From contig JAJEEA010000020.1 in NCBI GenBank assembly GCA_022821235.1, forward strand, positions 1 through 55,653: DNA of 55,653 bases. Reading direction: 5' to 3'. Below the pieces are notes generated by a model that was not told where the DNA came from, made no database searches, and was given only the letters and a program-made list of their open reading frames with translations. Source of the DNA: Vicinamibacteria bacterium (GTDB lineage: Bacteria > Acidobacteriota > Vicinamibacteria > Vicinamibacterales > UBA8438). A program made the position numbers and the translations under genes. This document shows, piece after piece, positions 16,549-25,750 of the stretch (position 1 is the stretch's first letter; every line of letters starts with the position of its first letter).

Positions 16549-18648
16549 ATGTCCAGACCCGACGACGAGCCGACCTGGGGCCGGTCGACGGTGCATACCG
16601 TGTGCCCCCTCGACTGCCCGGACACCTGCAGCCTCGAGGTCGCGGTCGAGCGGGGGGCCGTCGTGTCCATCGACGGGTCGCGCAGGAACCCCGTCACCGA
16701 CGGCTACATCTGCGGGAAGGTCCGCCGGTTCGGCGAGCGGGTGTACGGCGACGCCCGCCTGACCCAGCCCCTCGTCCGCCGGGGACGCCGCGGCGACGGC
16801 GAGTTCCGGGAAGCCACGTGGGACGAGGCCCTCGCCCTGATCGCGGGGCGGATGATCGAGATCCGCGACACCGACGGGGCCGACGCCATCCTCCCCTTCT
16901 CGTACGGCGGGTCGAACGGCCTCCTGACCCAGGACACCGTCGACGCCCGGCTGTTCCGGAAGCTCGGCGCCTCGCGGCTCGCCCGCACCGTCTGCGCCCT
17001 GCCGACGAGCACCGCCAACCAGGCCCTCTACGGCAAGATGCCGAGCGTGACCCCCGTCGACTACCGCCACGCCCGGCTCATCGTGGTGTGGGGCGCCAAT
17101 CCGTCCAGCTCCGGCATTCACTTCGTACCGCCCATCAGGGAGGCGCAGGAGGCGGGGGCGGCGCTGGTGGTCGTCGACCCGCGCCGGACGAAGCTGGCCC
17201 GGCGGGCCGACATCCACCTCGCGGTCAGGCCGGGGACCGACGTCGTGCTCGCGCTGGCCGTGCACCGCTACCTGTTCGAGAACGACCGGGCCGACCAGGG
17301 GTTCCTCGCCGCCCACGCCGAGGGCGCAAACCGGCTGCGGGAGCGCTGCGCGGAATGGACCTTCGACCGCGCGGCGGAGGTGGCGGGGCTCGACCCGGGG
17401 CTGATCGAGAGCTTCGCCGAGATGTACGCCGACTACTCCCCCGCCGTCATCCGCTGCGGGTGGGGGCTCGAGCGCAACCGCAACGGCGGCAGCGCGGCCC
17501 TCGCGGTGCTCGCCCTGCCCGCGGTCGCCGGCAAGTTCGGGGTCCGCGGCGGCGGCTACTCGATGAGCAACACCGCCGCCTGGAACCTGTCGTCCGAGTC
17601 GTGGATCGGCGCTTCCGAGCCCGATACGCGGGTGGTCAACATGAACCGCCTGGGCCGGGCCCTGCTCGAGCTGCGGGACCCCCCGATCAAGATGCTGTTC
17701 GTCTACAACTGCAACCCGGTGGCGACGATGCCGAACCAGAACCGGGTGATCGAGGGGCTCTCCCGCGACGATCTCTTCACCGTGGTGTTCGACCAGGTGA
17801 TGACGGACACCGCGCGGTTCGCCGACGTGGTGCTGCCCGCCACCACGTTCCTCGAGTCCTACGACGTCGCGCAGAGCTACGGTTCGACCAACCTGCAGCT
17901 CGCCCGCCCCGTCATCGAGCCGGTGGGCGCGTCGCGGCCCAACGTCGAGGTCTTCGCGGAGCTGGCAGGCCGGCTGGGCCTCGACGTCGGCGCCGGGAAC
18001 GGCAGCGACGCCGAGGCCCTGCTCGAGCTCGCCGCCGCGCTGCCCGAGGAGGCCCGGGGCGATCTCCTGGAGTCGGGCATCGCCCTCGGGGTCGCGGACG
18101 GCGCGCCGGTCCAGTTCGTCGACGTCCACCCCAGGACCCCGAACCGGAAGGTGCGCCTGTTCCCCGAGGAGCTCGAGCGCGAGAGCCCCGAGGGCATCTA
18201 CCGCTTCCGACCCGATCCGGCCACCGCCGACCACCCCCTCGCCCTGATCTCGCCGTCGACCGGCAAGACCGTCAACTCCACCCTCGGCGAGCTGCGCACG
18301 CGAGTGGCAAGCCTGCAGATGCACCCCGACGACGCCGAGCCGCGCGGCCTCGCCGACGGCGACACGGCGCGCGTCTTCAATGCCCTCGGCGAGGTGCACT
18401 GCCCGGTGGCGCTCGACGCCGGCGTCCGCCGGGGCACGGTCGCCCTGCCCAAGGGGCTCTGGCGCATGAGCACCCTCAACGGCGCGACCGCCAACGCCCT
18501 CGTCCCCGACGACCTGACCGACGTCGGCGGCGGCGCCGTCTTCAACGACGCCCGCGTCCAGGTCGCCCGGGTGGTCACCGCCACCCTGCAGCTCGACGGG
18601 CAGGAGCCGGCGGTCTCCACACCCGGCCGGGATGCGTCAGTCCACTGA
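16549..18648 (+). CDS. Molybdopterin (bis-MGD) oxidoreductase
   Basis: 699 residues. Cys19, Cys23, Cys27 and Cys55 (CPLDCPDTC ... YICGK) make a CX3CX3CX27C site for a 4Fe-4S cluster. The central domains have WDEAL, the SYGGSNGLL segment near the metal, VWGANPSSSG, VVVDPRRTKLA and LPATTFLES; the C-terminal ~120 residues form the MGD-binding barrel (LISPSTGKTVNSTLG ... MHPDDAEPRGLADGD). Members of the DMSO-reductase superfamily with this N-terminus include formate dehydrogenase-like and oxygen-atom-transfer enzymes; the substrate cannot be given. No twin-Arg signal is visible, so it is probably cytoplasmic. No partner iron-sulfur or membrane subunit is adjacent. Confidence 0.9.
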   Translation: MSRPDDEPTWGRSTVHTVCPLDCPDTCSLEVAVERGAVVSIDGSRRNPVTDGYICGKVRRFGERVYGDARLTQPLVRRGRRGDGEFREATWDEALALIAGRMIEIRDTDGADAILPFSYGGSNGLLTQDTVDARLFRKLGASRLARTVCALPTSTANQALYGKMPSVTPVDYRHARLIVVWGANPSSSGIHFVPPIREAQEAGAALVVVDPRRTKLARRADIHLAVRPGTDVVLALAVHRYLFENDRADQGFLAAHAEGANRLRERCAEWTFDRAAEVAGLDPGLIESFAEMYADYSPAVIRCGWGLERNRNGGSAALAVLALPAVAGKFGVRGGGYSMSNTAAWNLSSESWIGASEPDTRVVNMNRLGRALLELRDPPIKMLFVYNCNPVATMPNQNRVIEGLSRDDLFTVVFDQVMTDTARFADVVLPATTFLESYDVAQSYGSTNLQLARPVIEPVGASRPNVEVFAELAGRLGLDVGAGNGSDAEALLELAAALPEEARGDLLESGIALGVADGAPVQFVDVHPRTPNRKVRLFPEELERESPEGIYRFRPDPATADHPLALISPSTGKTVNSTLGELRTRVASLQMHPDDAEPRGLADGDTARVFNALGEVHCPVALDAGVRRGTVALPKGLWRMSTLNGATANALVPDDLTDVGGGAVFNDARVQVARVVTATLQLDGQEPAVSTPGRDASVH

Positions 18649-18709
18649 GACCGGTTTCGGTGGGAAGCGCAACGCCAAGGGAATGTGCACGGAGCGCCTT
18701 GAAGTGCGT

Positions 18710-18889
18710 TCAGTCGGAGTGCATGCCGGGCGTGGTCACGTGCGTGACGAGCAGCTCCTGGAGAGTCCGGACCTGACCGGTCAACTGGTCGACCTTGCTG
18801 TCGACGATCAGCACACCGATCGCGCTGACGAGCGAAACCAGGAGCGTCAGCACCTGCGACACGGTCGAAAGGGTAGCGTTACGCTCCAT
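18710..18889 (-). CDS. Small membrane-anchored coiled-coil protein
   Basis: 59 residues starting MERNATLSTVSQVLTLLVS, with one hydrophobic helix (about residues 13-29) followed by a short amphipathic helix (SKVDQLTGQVRTLQELLV). A GGGGAG ribosome site lies 3 nt before the ATG at 18889, which supports a real gene despite the small size. Function unknown; same plan as the proteins at 10768 and 44926. It lies between the convergent end of the molybdopterin enzyme and the end of the MFS transporter. Confidence 0.65.
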   Translation of the reverse strand: MERNATLSTVSQVLTLLVSLVSAIGVLIVDSKVDQLTGQVRTLQELLVTHVTTPGMHSD

Positions 18890-18937
18890 GTCTCCCCTTT
18901 CTGACCCGGCGGCCGCAGGCGAGGCCCCCTCGAGCCG

Positions 18938-20377
18938 TCACGCTTCCCGCGGCGCCGCCGGGGCGGGCGCGTGGTCGGGATGGACGAGGTCGGAGACGCG
19001 GCCGCCGGGCATGCGGACGGCCGCGATCGCCGCCACTCCGGTAACGGCGGCGGTGAGCCCGAAGACGCGGTGAATCGCCTCGAGCATGCCGGCCTGCGAG
19101 GGTTCCGCGTTGGCGGCGACGGTCGCCGCGATCACCGCGCCGAACAGGGCGACGCCGACCGCCCCGCCGATGCTGCGGGTGAACTGGCCGAAGGACGTGG
19201 CGACCCCGAGATGGCGCCGCGCGACCCCGCTCTGCATGGCGAGCACCAGCGACAGCATCGCCGTCCCCATGCCCATGCCGATCAGGGCGAGGTCGGCCCG
19301 GAGCACCCAGTCGGGGGTGTCCGCGCCGACGAGGGTCAGGCCCACGAAGCCGAGGGTGACGGCGCTCAGGCCGCCCAGCACCATCGGCCGGTAGCCGGTC
19401 CGGTGCACGAGGCGGCCGGCGATCACCGACACCACGACCCAGCCGAGGACCAGCGGGGTCAGGGCGCGGCCCGCCTCGACCGCGGTGCCGCCCAGCCCCT
19501 CCTGCACGAGGAGCGGCACGTAGGTGATGGCGCTGAACATGGCGGCGCCGACGAGGAGGCCGATGCCCGCGATGGACGCCACCATCCGGTCCGCGAGGAG
19601 ATCGAGGGGCACCATCGGCTCGGCCGCCCGCCGCTCGACCCGCACCAGCCACCAGCCGAACCCCGCCGCGGCCCCGCCCGCGAGCGCGGCCCAGGCCCCC
19701 CGGCCCGCCACCCCGGTCTGGCCGACGGCGAGCAGCAGCAGCGTGACCGACGTCATCAGCAGGGCCGCCCCCGCGTAGTCGACGCTGCGCCGGACGCCGG
19801 GCGCGGGGTCGCGCAGGGCGGCGCCCACCGCCACCGCGGCGAGGATGCCGAACGGAATGTTCAGGTAGAACACCCAGCGCCACGAGAGCAGGGCGGTGAT
19901 GTAGCCCCCGGCGAGGGGCCCCACCACGGAGGCGACTCCCCACACCGCGCTCAGCAGCCCCTGCGTCCGGCCGCGCTCCTCCAGGGTGTAGTGGTCGCCG
20001 ATGATGCTCATGCCGAGAGGCATGAGGCCGCCGGCCCCGAATCCCTGCAGCGTCCGGAACACGATGAGCGCGGCCATCGAGGCGGCCGCCCCCGAGAGGG
20101 CCGAGCCCAGCAGAAAGATGCCGATGCACCACAGGTAGAAGCGCCGCCGTCCGTACAGGTCGGAGAGCTTGCCCCAGAGGGGAATCGAGACCGTCGACGC
20201 GAGCAGGTAGGCGGAGAAGACCCAACTGTACCAGGCGAGCCCGCCGAGCTGATCGGCGACCGTGGGCATGGCCGCGGCCACGACGGTCATCTCGATGGCC
20301 GCGAGGAACGTGCCCCCGAGCACGCCGGCCATGGCCACCGTCCGGCGGGCGCCGCGGATGGGTTCGTGATGGGTCAT
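18938..20377 (-). CDS. MFS drug-efflux transporter, DHA2 (14-helix) type
   Basis: 479 residues with about 14 hydrophobic segments. Motif A appears as GKLSDLYGRRRFY and motif C as GVASVVGPLAGGYI; FLAAIEMTVVAAAMPTV at helix 1 is the DHA2 pattern with an acidic residue used in proton coupling. Such transporters expel drugs or other lipophilic compounds in exchange for protons. A GGGAGG site lies about 13 nt before the ATG. No TetR or MarR regulator is adjacent, so its control is not apparent. It is divergent from yggX. Confidence 0.92.
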   Translation of the reverse strand: MTHHEPIRGARRTVAMAGVLGGTFLAAIEMTVVAAAMPTVADQLGGLAWYSWVFSAYLLASTVSIPLWGKLSDLYGRRRFYLWCIGIFLLGSALSGAAASMAALIVFRTLQGFGAGGLMPLGMSIIGDHYTLEERGRTQGLLSAVWGVASVVGPLAGGYITALLSWRWVFYLNIPFGILAAVAVGAALRDPAPGVRRSVDYAGAALLMTSVTLLLLAVGQTGVAGRGAWAALAGGAAAGFGWWLVRVERRAAEPMVPLDLLADRMVASIAGIGLLVGAAMFSAITYVPLLVQEGLGGTAVEAGRALTPLVLGWVVVSVIAGRLVHRTGYRPMVLGGLSAVTLGFVGLTLVGADTPDWVLRADLALIGMGMGTAMLSLVLAMQSGVARRHLGVATSFGQFTRSIGGAVGVALFGAVIAATVAANAEPSQAGMLEAIHRVFGLTAAVTGVAAIAAVRMPGGRVSDLVHPDHAPAPAAPREA

Positions 20378-20468
20378 GCGCCTGGTGGTGCCTCCCGGGA
20401 AACCGGCACCCGGTCCAACCTTCCCATGTTACGATCCCTCGACCGGCGCCGCCAGCCGGACCACCGCC

Positions 20469-20762
20469 ATGCCTGATTCCGACGCCCCCGTCCGAACCGT
20501 GAAGTGCGTTAAGCTCCAGCGGGAGCTGCCCGGGCTCGACGAGCCCCCCTGGCCCGGCGAGCTGGGCCGGCGCATCTACGAGCAGGTCTCCGCCGACGCC
20601 TGGAAGTTGTGGGAAGAACGGATGACGATGATCCTCAACGAGTACCGCCTCATGCCCTGGCAGAAGGAGGCCCAGGACCTGGTGGCGAAGTACATGGAGG
20701 AGTTCTTCTTCGGCGAGGAGTCGGCCCCGCCCCCGGACTACGTGCCCCAGCAGCAGAAGTGA
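20469..20762 (+). CDS. yggX: Fe(II)-trafficking / oxidative damage protection protein YggX
   Basis: 97 residues. TVKCVKLQRELPGLDEPPWPGELGRRIY carries the conserved near-N-terminal Cys, and MTMILNEYRLMPW and MEEFFFGEE follow as in E. coli YggX (91 residues). The family protects iron-sulfur clusters and takes part in iron supply; in many bacteria it stands beside mutY. The ATG at 20469 starts the conserved part; upstream in-frame codons belong to the intergenic region. A TTACGAT element lies about 35 nt upstream. Confidence 0.93.
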   Translation: MPDSDAPVRTVKCVKLQRELPGLDEPPWPGELGRRIYEQVSADAWKLWEERMTMILNEYRLMPWQKEAQDLVAKYMEEFFFGEESAPPPDYVPQQQK

Positions 20763-21719
20763 CGTCCCGCCCGCTGGTCCGTCGGGGGTGAGCCGAGGCT
20801 CTCCCACGCGGCCGTGACGGCTTCCCGGCAATGACCGGGAGTCCGTATACGGGACCGCGAGATCCAAATAGATCCCGTATTCATTGGGTGAACCGACAAG
20901 CAGAGCACGGCAGAAACCGGCAGAAACCGGCTCTCTCCCTCAGAAACGGCTGGCAGTTCGGCTGGCAGTCCAGGCCGCATCCGTAGCGGGGCGGCCATCG
21001 CCCTCGTAGCGGCCCGCGAGCCGAGCAGGAACGTGGGCCGCTGCGGTCAGCGTCCACCTGCTCATCTCGCCAACGATTGTGCCGATGTCCCGGCTTACGG
21101 ACGAACTCCCCGCCGTCCTCGACCAGCTCGTACTCGACGGCGTGTGGCGAGTCCTTGCCCGCCTGAAAGGCCCCGTAGGTGGCGTCGAAGGCCTCGACGT
21201 CGAGGGTGCCCATGCGGTCTGCCGGGTCAGTACCTCTGTATCCGCTCAGGTGCGATGTGTGCCCGTGGTCTCGACGCCTGGCGGGCATACGACGACGCGG
21301 TGACAGATCATGACACTGAGGAGCTGCCCCGTGGTGCCGCCCTTCGGGAGGTCGGCCGGCGCGGCTGCCCCTTGAGAGGGGACCGCGGAGGATGCGCGGC
21401 GGTGCCGCTCGGAAAGGGCGAACCCAGAGAACCGCAGCAGTCTCTGGGTCGCGGGTCAGACCGATGTGTCGTGCAAGGTGACGCCCGAGCCGCCGACCCC
21501 GCCCCCCGACCTGGTCGAACGCGGCGGCCTGCCGGGTTCCCTGGGGGCCCGGCGGCTGGGACGCGGTTGCGAGGACGCAGCCGCGGTGCCGGGCAGCAGT
21601 GCTCACGCATGCGCGGGTGACCGCCGTCAGTCCCTACTTTCCGTTCCGCGGGGCTTGGGTGGTGGAGGCTAAACACGTCGCCCGCCGTGGCCCGTCAGGT
21701 CCGCTACGGAGAGAGGCGC
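20763..21719. other. Gene-poor region with decayed sequence
   Basis: Apart from the relic at 21080-21215 I see no protein I can support in this 950 bp. Open frames are short, overlap on both strands and have no ribosome sites. Confidence 0.4.
21080..21215 (-). pseudogene. Decayed repeat-family sequence, copy 1
   Basis: The minus strand encodes VEAFDATYGAFQAGKDSPHA followed by VEYELVEDGGEFV. A related sequence with a frameshift lies at about 27900-28030, with closely matching DNA over the part encoding PHAVE-ELVE. Neither copy has a credible start or a complete domain. The parent family was not recognised. Confidence 0.5.
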
Positions 21720-22110
21720 GGCCGGCGCGGCCGAAACCCTGTGCGGGCCATCGGGCACGGGGCAGAACGGCTTTCGATCGAGCGCTGGCCGCGGCTCTCG
21801 GCCGCCGGTTCGTCCGGGGCTCGCTGGCCGGCGTCGAGAAGCCGGCGGGTATTCTCGGCACCGCCCGGTCCGCGCCCGCCGCGGCGCCGGGGCGCCTCGT
21901 CGACGCCCTGCGGTAGCTCGGCCCCTGCCGGGCCGGGCCGGCGACAACCCGCTGGTCGTCCTCGGCGAGTTCGACCGGCTGGGCGAGGCGGCGGCCGGCG
22001 CGCTGCTCGGGGCGCGCCTCGACCGCGCGCGCAACCACCGCTTCCGCGACCGCTACGCCGCCCTGCCGCTGGACTTGGCCGGCGTGCTGTTCGTGGAGGC
22101 AGCCGGGGTC
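21720..22110 (+). pseudogene. Relic of the AAA+ ATPase domain of Lon protease
   Basis: Three frame segments joined together give a Lon ATPase core: GPSGTG (Walker A, 21745-21762), then after a one-base shift FDRALAAALGRRFVRGSLAG and a stretch ending APGRLVDALR, then an in-frame TAG (21914-21916), then in the first frame NPLVVLGEFDRLG (Walker B region), ARNHRFRDRYAALPLDL and GVLFVEAAG. These match the order in Lon (GKT, ALGRKFVRISLGG, NPVFLLDEIDKLG, NHTFNDHY, LFIATAN). With two shifts, a stop, and no substrate-binding or protease domain, it cannot be functional. Confidence 0.8.
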
Positions 22111-22191
22111 GCCGCCTGGACCCCAGGGCGCACCGGGCCATTGGTCGACCCCGAGCAGGACACGGCCTTCGGCAAACCTCCTGGCGGCGGG

Positions 22192-22394
22192 CTAGAATCC
22201 GTACGTCAGGTTCAGGGCGACGCCCATCAGTATTGTCTCACCGGCCGCGAGGGTCATCGTCAACGGGTGGCTGCCGTCCGGCTCCCAGTTCCTGGCTCAC
22301 ATAGAGCCCGGCGCCGGACTGCGGCCCGGGCCTGGTCCGCCGTCACGACCCCCGTGACCACGGCGAAGAGACCGGCCATCGCAACGTATCTCAT
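22192..22394 (-). pseudogene. Outer-membrane barrel gene collapsed by internal deletion
   Basis: The minus strand starts with an intact signal peptide (MRYVAMAGLFAVVTGVV ... ADQARA), shifts frame into SGAGLYVSQELGA, typical of the first barrel strand, and after another shift ends TMTLAAGETILMGVALNLTYG plus a final Phe. That ending is a classic last beta strand of an outer-membrane protein. The roughly 150-250 residues between are missing, and 203 nt is not a multiple of 3. Confidence 0.7.
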
Positions 22395-22476
22395 CGCTCG
22401 ATGCCCTCCCGCGCCGGTCGTGACGTAACCCCTCGATTGCACGGGCCCGGGCACGAGCCCGGCCCTGGCGATGCCT

Positions 22477-22797
22477 TCACCAAACGGGGGTAGGGTCAAC
22501 CATTTGCGCCACCAGCTGAAGCGTCGCGTATCCTGCACCGACGACGAGACCACCGTACAATGCGTAGCCGGTGAAGAGCAGGACCAGCACGAACACCTCC
22601 CGCAACGACTGCGGGCGAGCGAGAAAATCTGCCGCCCGTTCAGCCAAATTCCCGTGCAGCCCATGACGTACGAACCAGCCCAAGAGAGCGAGGAGCGCGA
22701 GTAGCCCTACGGCGGCCAAGATCCTCACGGTACGGGCCAATTGTAGGCGCTCGCGGTTGCAGCGGCCAAGGTCGTCGGCGTAATACGCGCGCGGCAC
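22477..22797 (-). CDS. Hypothetical membrane protein, two predicted helices
   Basis: 106 residues with hydrophobic segments at about 23-43 (RTVRILAAVGLLALLALLGW) and 70-95, and a basic N-terminus. Not recognised. The start is a GTG at 22797, 25 bp after the ADOP stop, without a strong ribosome site; GGAG lies about 24 nt upstream. It may be the last gene of the PadR/PP2C-ADOP operon or fortuitous. Confidence 0.45.
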   Translation of the reverse strand: MPRAYYADDLGRCNRERLQLARTVRILAAVGLLALLALLGWFVRHGLHGNLAERAADFLARPQSLREVFVLVLLFTGYALYGGLVVGAGYATLQLVAQMVDPTPVW

Positions 22798-22822
22798 GAG
22801 ATGCCACCGCCGGCGATGACTC

Positions 22823-25495
22823 CTACTCCGTGCGCAACGCGACGAGCGGGTCCACCCGGCTCGCGCGCCGCGCCGGGGACCAGGCGGCGGCCGCGGCCAC
22901 CCCGAGCAGCAGCAGGGACACCGCGGCCAGCGTCGCGGCGTCGAACGGGGCGACGTCGAAGAGGAGGCCGGTGAGGGTCTGCGAGAACAGCAGCGAGGCC
23001 AGCAGGCCGACCGCGACGCCGGCGCCGGCGAGGCCGACGGCGCCGCGGACGACCAGCCACACGACGTTGCGCGGCTCGGCCCCCATGGCGAGGCGCAGGC
23101 CGATTTCGCGGGTCCGCTGGGACGTGGCCACCGCGATGACCCCGTAGATGCCGAGTCCGGAGAGGGCGAGGGCCGCCGCGCCGAACAAGGCCAGGAGCAG
23201 GGTCGTGAACCGTCGCGTGGCGAGCGTGTCCGACAGGAGCTGCTCGACCGTCGCGACGCTGTAGAAGGCGAGGTGCGGCGCGGCGCCCCACACCACGTTC
23301 TGGATGGCGGGGATGCTGGCGGCGGGGTCCCCCGACGTCCGCACGACGTAGGTCATGCCGCCGTTCGGCGCCTGCGCGTGCGGGATGAACACCTCCGGGC
23401 GCGGGGGGCTGTCGAAGCCCCCCGGACGCACCGCCCCGACGACGCCGACGATCTCCGCCTCGAAGACTCCCTCGAACGCCTGCCCCCCCTGGAGCTGCAC
23501 GGTCACTCGCCGCGTGATGGGGTCCCCGTCGGGCCAGTGCTGCCGCGCCAGCGTCTCGTTGACGACGGCGACGGCCGGCGCCTCGGCGTCGTCGCGTTCG
23601 TCGAACCAGCGTCCGGCCCGGAGGGGGATTCGCATCGCGTCCAGGTAGCCCGGGGTCGCCATGGAGACGGCTGCCGACGGCTCCTCGCCGGGCGGCGGCG
23701 GCGGCCGGTCGTGCAGCCTCAGGGGGCTCTCCGCCGACAGGTCGGCGAGACCGAGCGGGAACGCCGACACGGCGCCGGCGGCGGCGACGCCGGGGAGGGC
23801 GCGAATGCCGGCGAGCGTCTCGCGGAAGAAGTTGGGGGTGGCCTCGGCGCCGCCGTCGCCGTAGTGGAACACCTGCAGCATCGCGGTGTTCCGCGGGGTG
23901 AAGCCGAGGTCGACGTTGACCAGCCGCACGAAGCTCTGCAGCAGCAGGCCTGCGCCGACCAGCAGCACCAGGGCGAGGGAGACCTCGGCCGCCACCAGCA
24001 TCCGGCGCAGCCGCTGCTGGGCCGGGGTGTCGCCGGCACGCTGTCCGCGGGTGAGAGGGCCGTTCACGTCCTGCCGGAGTATGCGGACGGCGGGAGCGCA
24101 GCCGAAGGCGAGGGCCGTGAGAATGACGAGGCCGGCGGTGAAGGCGAGGACCCGTTGGTTCACGCCGATCTGCGCGAGCCGGGGCACGTCGGCGGGCATG
24201 AGGGCGACCAGCAGGTCGAGGGCGTAGGCGGTCGCCACGAGCCCGCCGATGCCGCCGATGGCCGCGATGACCACGCTCTCGGTCAGGAGCTGGCGCAGCA
24301 GGCGCGCGGGGCCGCCGCCCACCGCGGCCCGAACCGCGAACTCCTGCTGGCGCCGGGCGTAGCGGGCCAGCATGAGGTTCGCGACGTTGACGCAGGCGAT
24401 GAGCAGCACGAGGACGACGGCGCCCCAGAGCAGCAGCAGCACCGGGCGCACCGACTCGACCTGGCGCGCCTGCAGGGGGATGACGCGAGCGCCGACGCCG
24501 GCGTTGGTGCGCGGGTGGTCGGCCGCGAGCCGGCCCGCGACCGCATCCATACCGGCCTGCGCCTCGGCGAGGTTGACATCCGGGCGGGTCCGGGCGATCA
24601 CTTGCCACCAGCCGCCGTTCCGTATGAAGGTCTCGTACTCGGCGACGGCCTTGGGCAGGAAGACGTCGCGGTCGCTGCGGCCCTGCTCCAGGCGGAGCTC
24701 GAAGCTCGGGGCGAGGACCCCCACCACCGTGTGCGGCTCGTCATCCAGCACTACCGAGCGGCCGACGATGTCGGGGTCGCCGTCGAAGCGGCGCCGCCAC
24801 AGCCCGTCCGTCACGACGGCGACGCCGCTGCCCGGCCGGTACTCGTCGGGCAGGAACGTGCGCCCGTGGGCGGCGCCGGCGGCGAGCGCCTCGAAGAACC
24901 CTTCCGTGACCATCCACCCGTAGAGCACCTCCGGCTCGTCGGCGCCGGTCAGATCGACCGAGTACGGTTGGAGCGCCGCGACGTGCTCGAAGCTCGTGGC
25001 CTGCTCGCGCCAGTCGAGGAAGTTCGCGGGGGCGGCCTCGATCGGTCGGTTGCCGTTCTCCGGGTCGGTCTCCCACAGCGTGACGAGACGGTTCGCCTCG
25101 GAAAAGGGCGGCGGCTGCAGCAGCACCGCGTCGACCACCGAGAAGGTGGCGGTGGTCGCGCTGATCGCGAGGGTCAGGGTGAGGACCGTGGTGGTGGTGA
25201 AGCCCGGGTTCCGGCGCAGGACGCGCAGGACGTAGCGGACATCCTGCAGCCCCTGCTCCAGCGCAGCCCCGAACCTCGCCTCGCGAACGTGGCTGCGGGT
25301 CGACTCGAGGCCCCCCAGGGTCGCGAGGGCCTGCCGGCGCGCCTCCGACGGCGGGACCCCCTTCGCACGCCGCGCTTCGATCTCAAGCGCGACGTGGTGC
25401 CTCAACTCGTCGTCGAGCTCGCGGTCGACGCGGTCGCGGTCGAGGAGCATTCGCAGGCGGACCCGCCACGCGTAGAGCCATCGCTCGAAGGGCAT
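22823..25495 (-). CDS. ADOP-family ABC permease (MacB/FtsX type, duplicated)
   Basis: 890 residues. About 1-90 is the cytoplasmic permease-prefix domain (LDDELRHHVALEIEARRAKG, then SEARRQALATLGG). A membrane helix near 100-122 leads into a MacB-like periplasmic domain, followed by two blocks of three helices each (FtsX domains, the first around 340-470 with ACVNVANLMLARYARRQQE, the last at the C-terminus ending DPLVALRTE) with a second periplasmic domain between. This plan is the acidobacterial duplicated orphan permease, which lacks an adjacent ATPase; its role is thought to resemble MacB-type efflux or mechanotransmission. The ribosome site is strong (GAGGAGG, 8 nt before ATG). The PadR-PP2C gene lies 255 bp upstream on the same strand. 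Confidence 0.93.
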   Translation of the reverse strand: MPFERWLYAWRVRLRMLLDRDRVDRELDDELRHHVALEIEARRAKGVPPSEARRQALATLGGLESTRSHVREARFGAALEQGLQDVRYVLRVLRRNPGFTTTTVLTLTLAISATTATFSVVDAVLLQPPPFSEANRLVTLWETDPENGNRPIEAAPANFLDWREQATSFEHVAALQPYSVDLTGADEPEVLYGWMVTEGFFEALAAGAAHGRTFLPDEYRPGSGVAVVTDGLWRRRFDGDPDIVGRSVVLDDEPHTVVGVLAPSFELRLEQGRSDRDVFLPKAVAEYETFIRNGGWWQVIARTRPDVNLAEAQAGMDAVAGRLAADHPRTNAGVGARVIPLQARQVESVRPVLLLLWGAVVLVLLIACVNVANLMLARYARRQQEFAVRAAVGGGPARLLRQLLTESVVIAAIGGIGGLVATAYALDLLVALMPADVPRLAQIGVNQRVLAFTAGLVILTALAFGCAPAVRILRQDVNGPLTRGQRAGDTPAQQRLRRMLVAAEVSLALVLLVGAGLLLQSFVRLVNVDLGFTPRNTAMLQVFHYGDGGAEATPNFFRETLAGIRALPGVAAAGAVSAFPLGLADLSAESPLRLHDRPPPPPGEEPSAAVSMATPGYLDAMRIPLRAGRWFDERDDAEAPAVAVVNETLARQHWPDGDPITRRVTVQLQGGQAFEGVFEAEIVGVVGAVRPGGFDSPPRPEVFIPHAQAPNGGMTYVVRTSGDPAASIPAIQNVVWGAAPHLAFYSVATVEQLLSDTLATRRFTTLLLALFGAAALALSGLGIYGVIAVATSQRTREIGLRLAMGAEPRNVVWLVVRGAVGLAGAGVAVGLLASLLFSQTLTGLLFDVAPFDAATLAAVSLLLLGVAAAAAWSPARRASRVDPLVALRTE

Positions 25496-25582
25496 GACCC
25501 TTTCCTCCTCAGTCGGCCGGCCCGTGCAACAGATTCGACGGTCCGGTCATTCCGAGGGTTGCTCTGCGCCTCCCCTCGGTCA

Positions 25583-25593
25583 CCGTGTATTGT
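25583..25593 (-). promoter_or_regulatory. ACAATACACGG element upstream of the ADOP gene
   Basis: This 11-bp sequence (minus strand), 88 bp before the ADOP start, is repeated exactly upstream of the PadR-PP2C gene (26837-26847). It may be a PadR operator or contain a -10 element (TACACG with TTACCG 18 bp upstream). Confidence 0.4.
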
Positions 25594-25750
25594 GGCACTG
25601 TTCCTCTCGGTAAACCAGGGGTATGGCGGCGTGGAATGGACGGGAGCAACGGGTCGAGAGTACGCGGATGCGCGCGCGGTCTCGAGGTGGCGCCGGGTCG
25701 GGTCGCCGTCACCCCAACGGACCACCGGCGACGCTTGTCACCCGAGGTCG

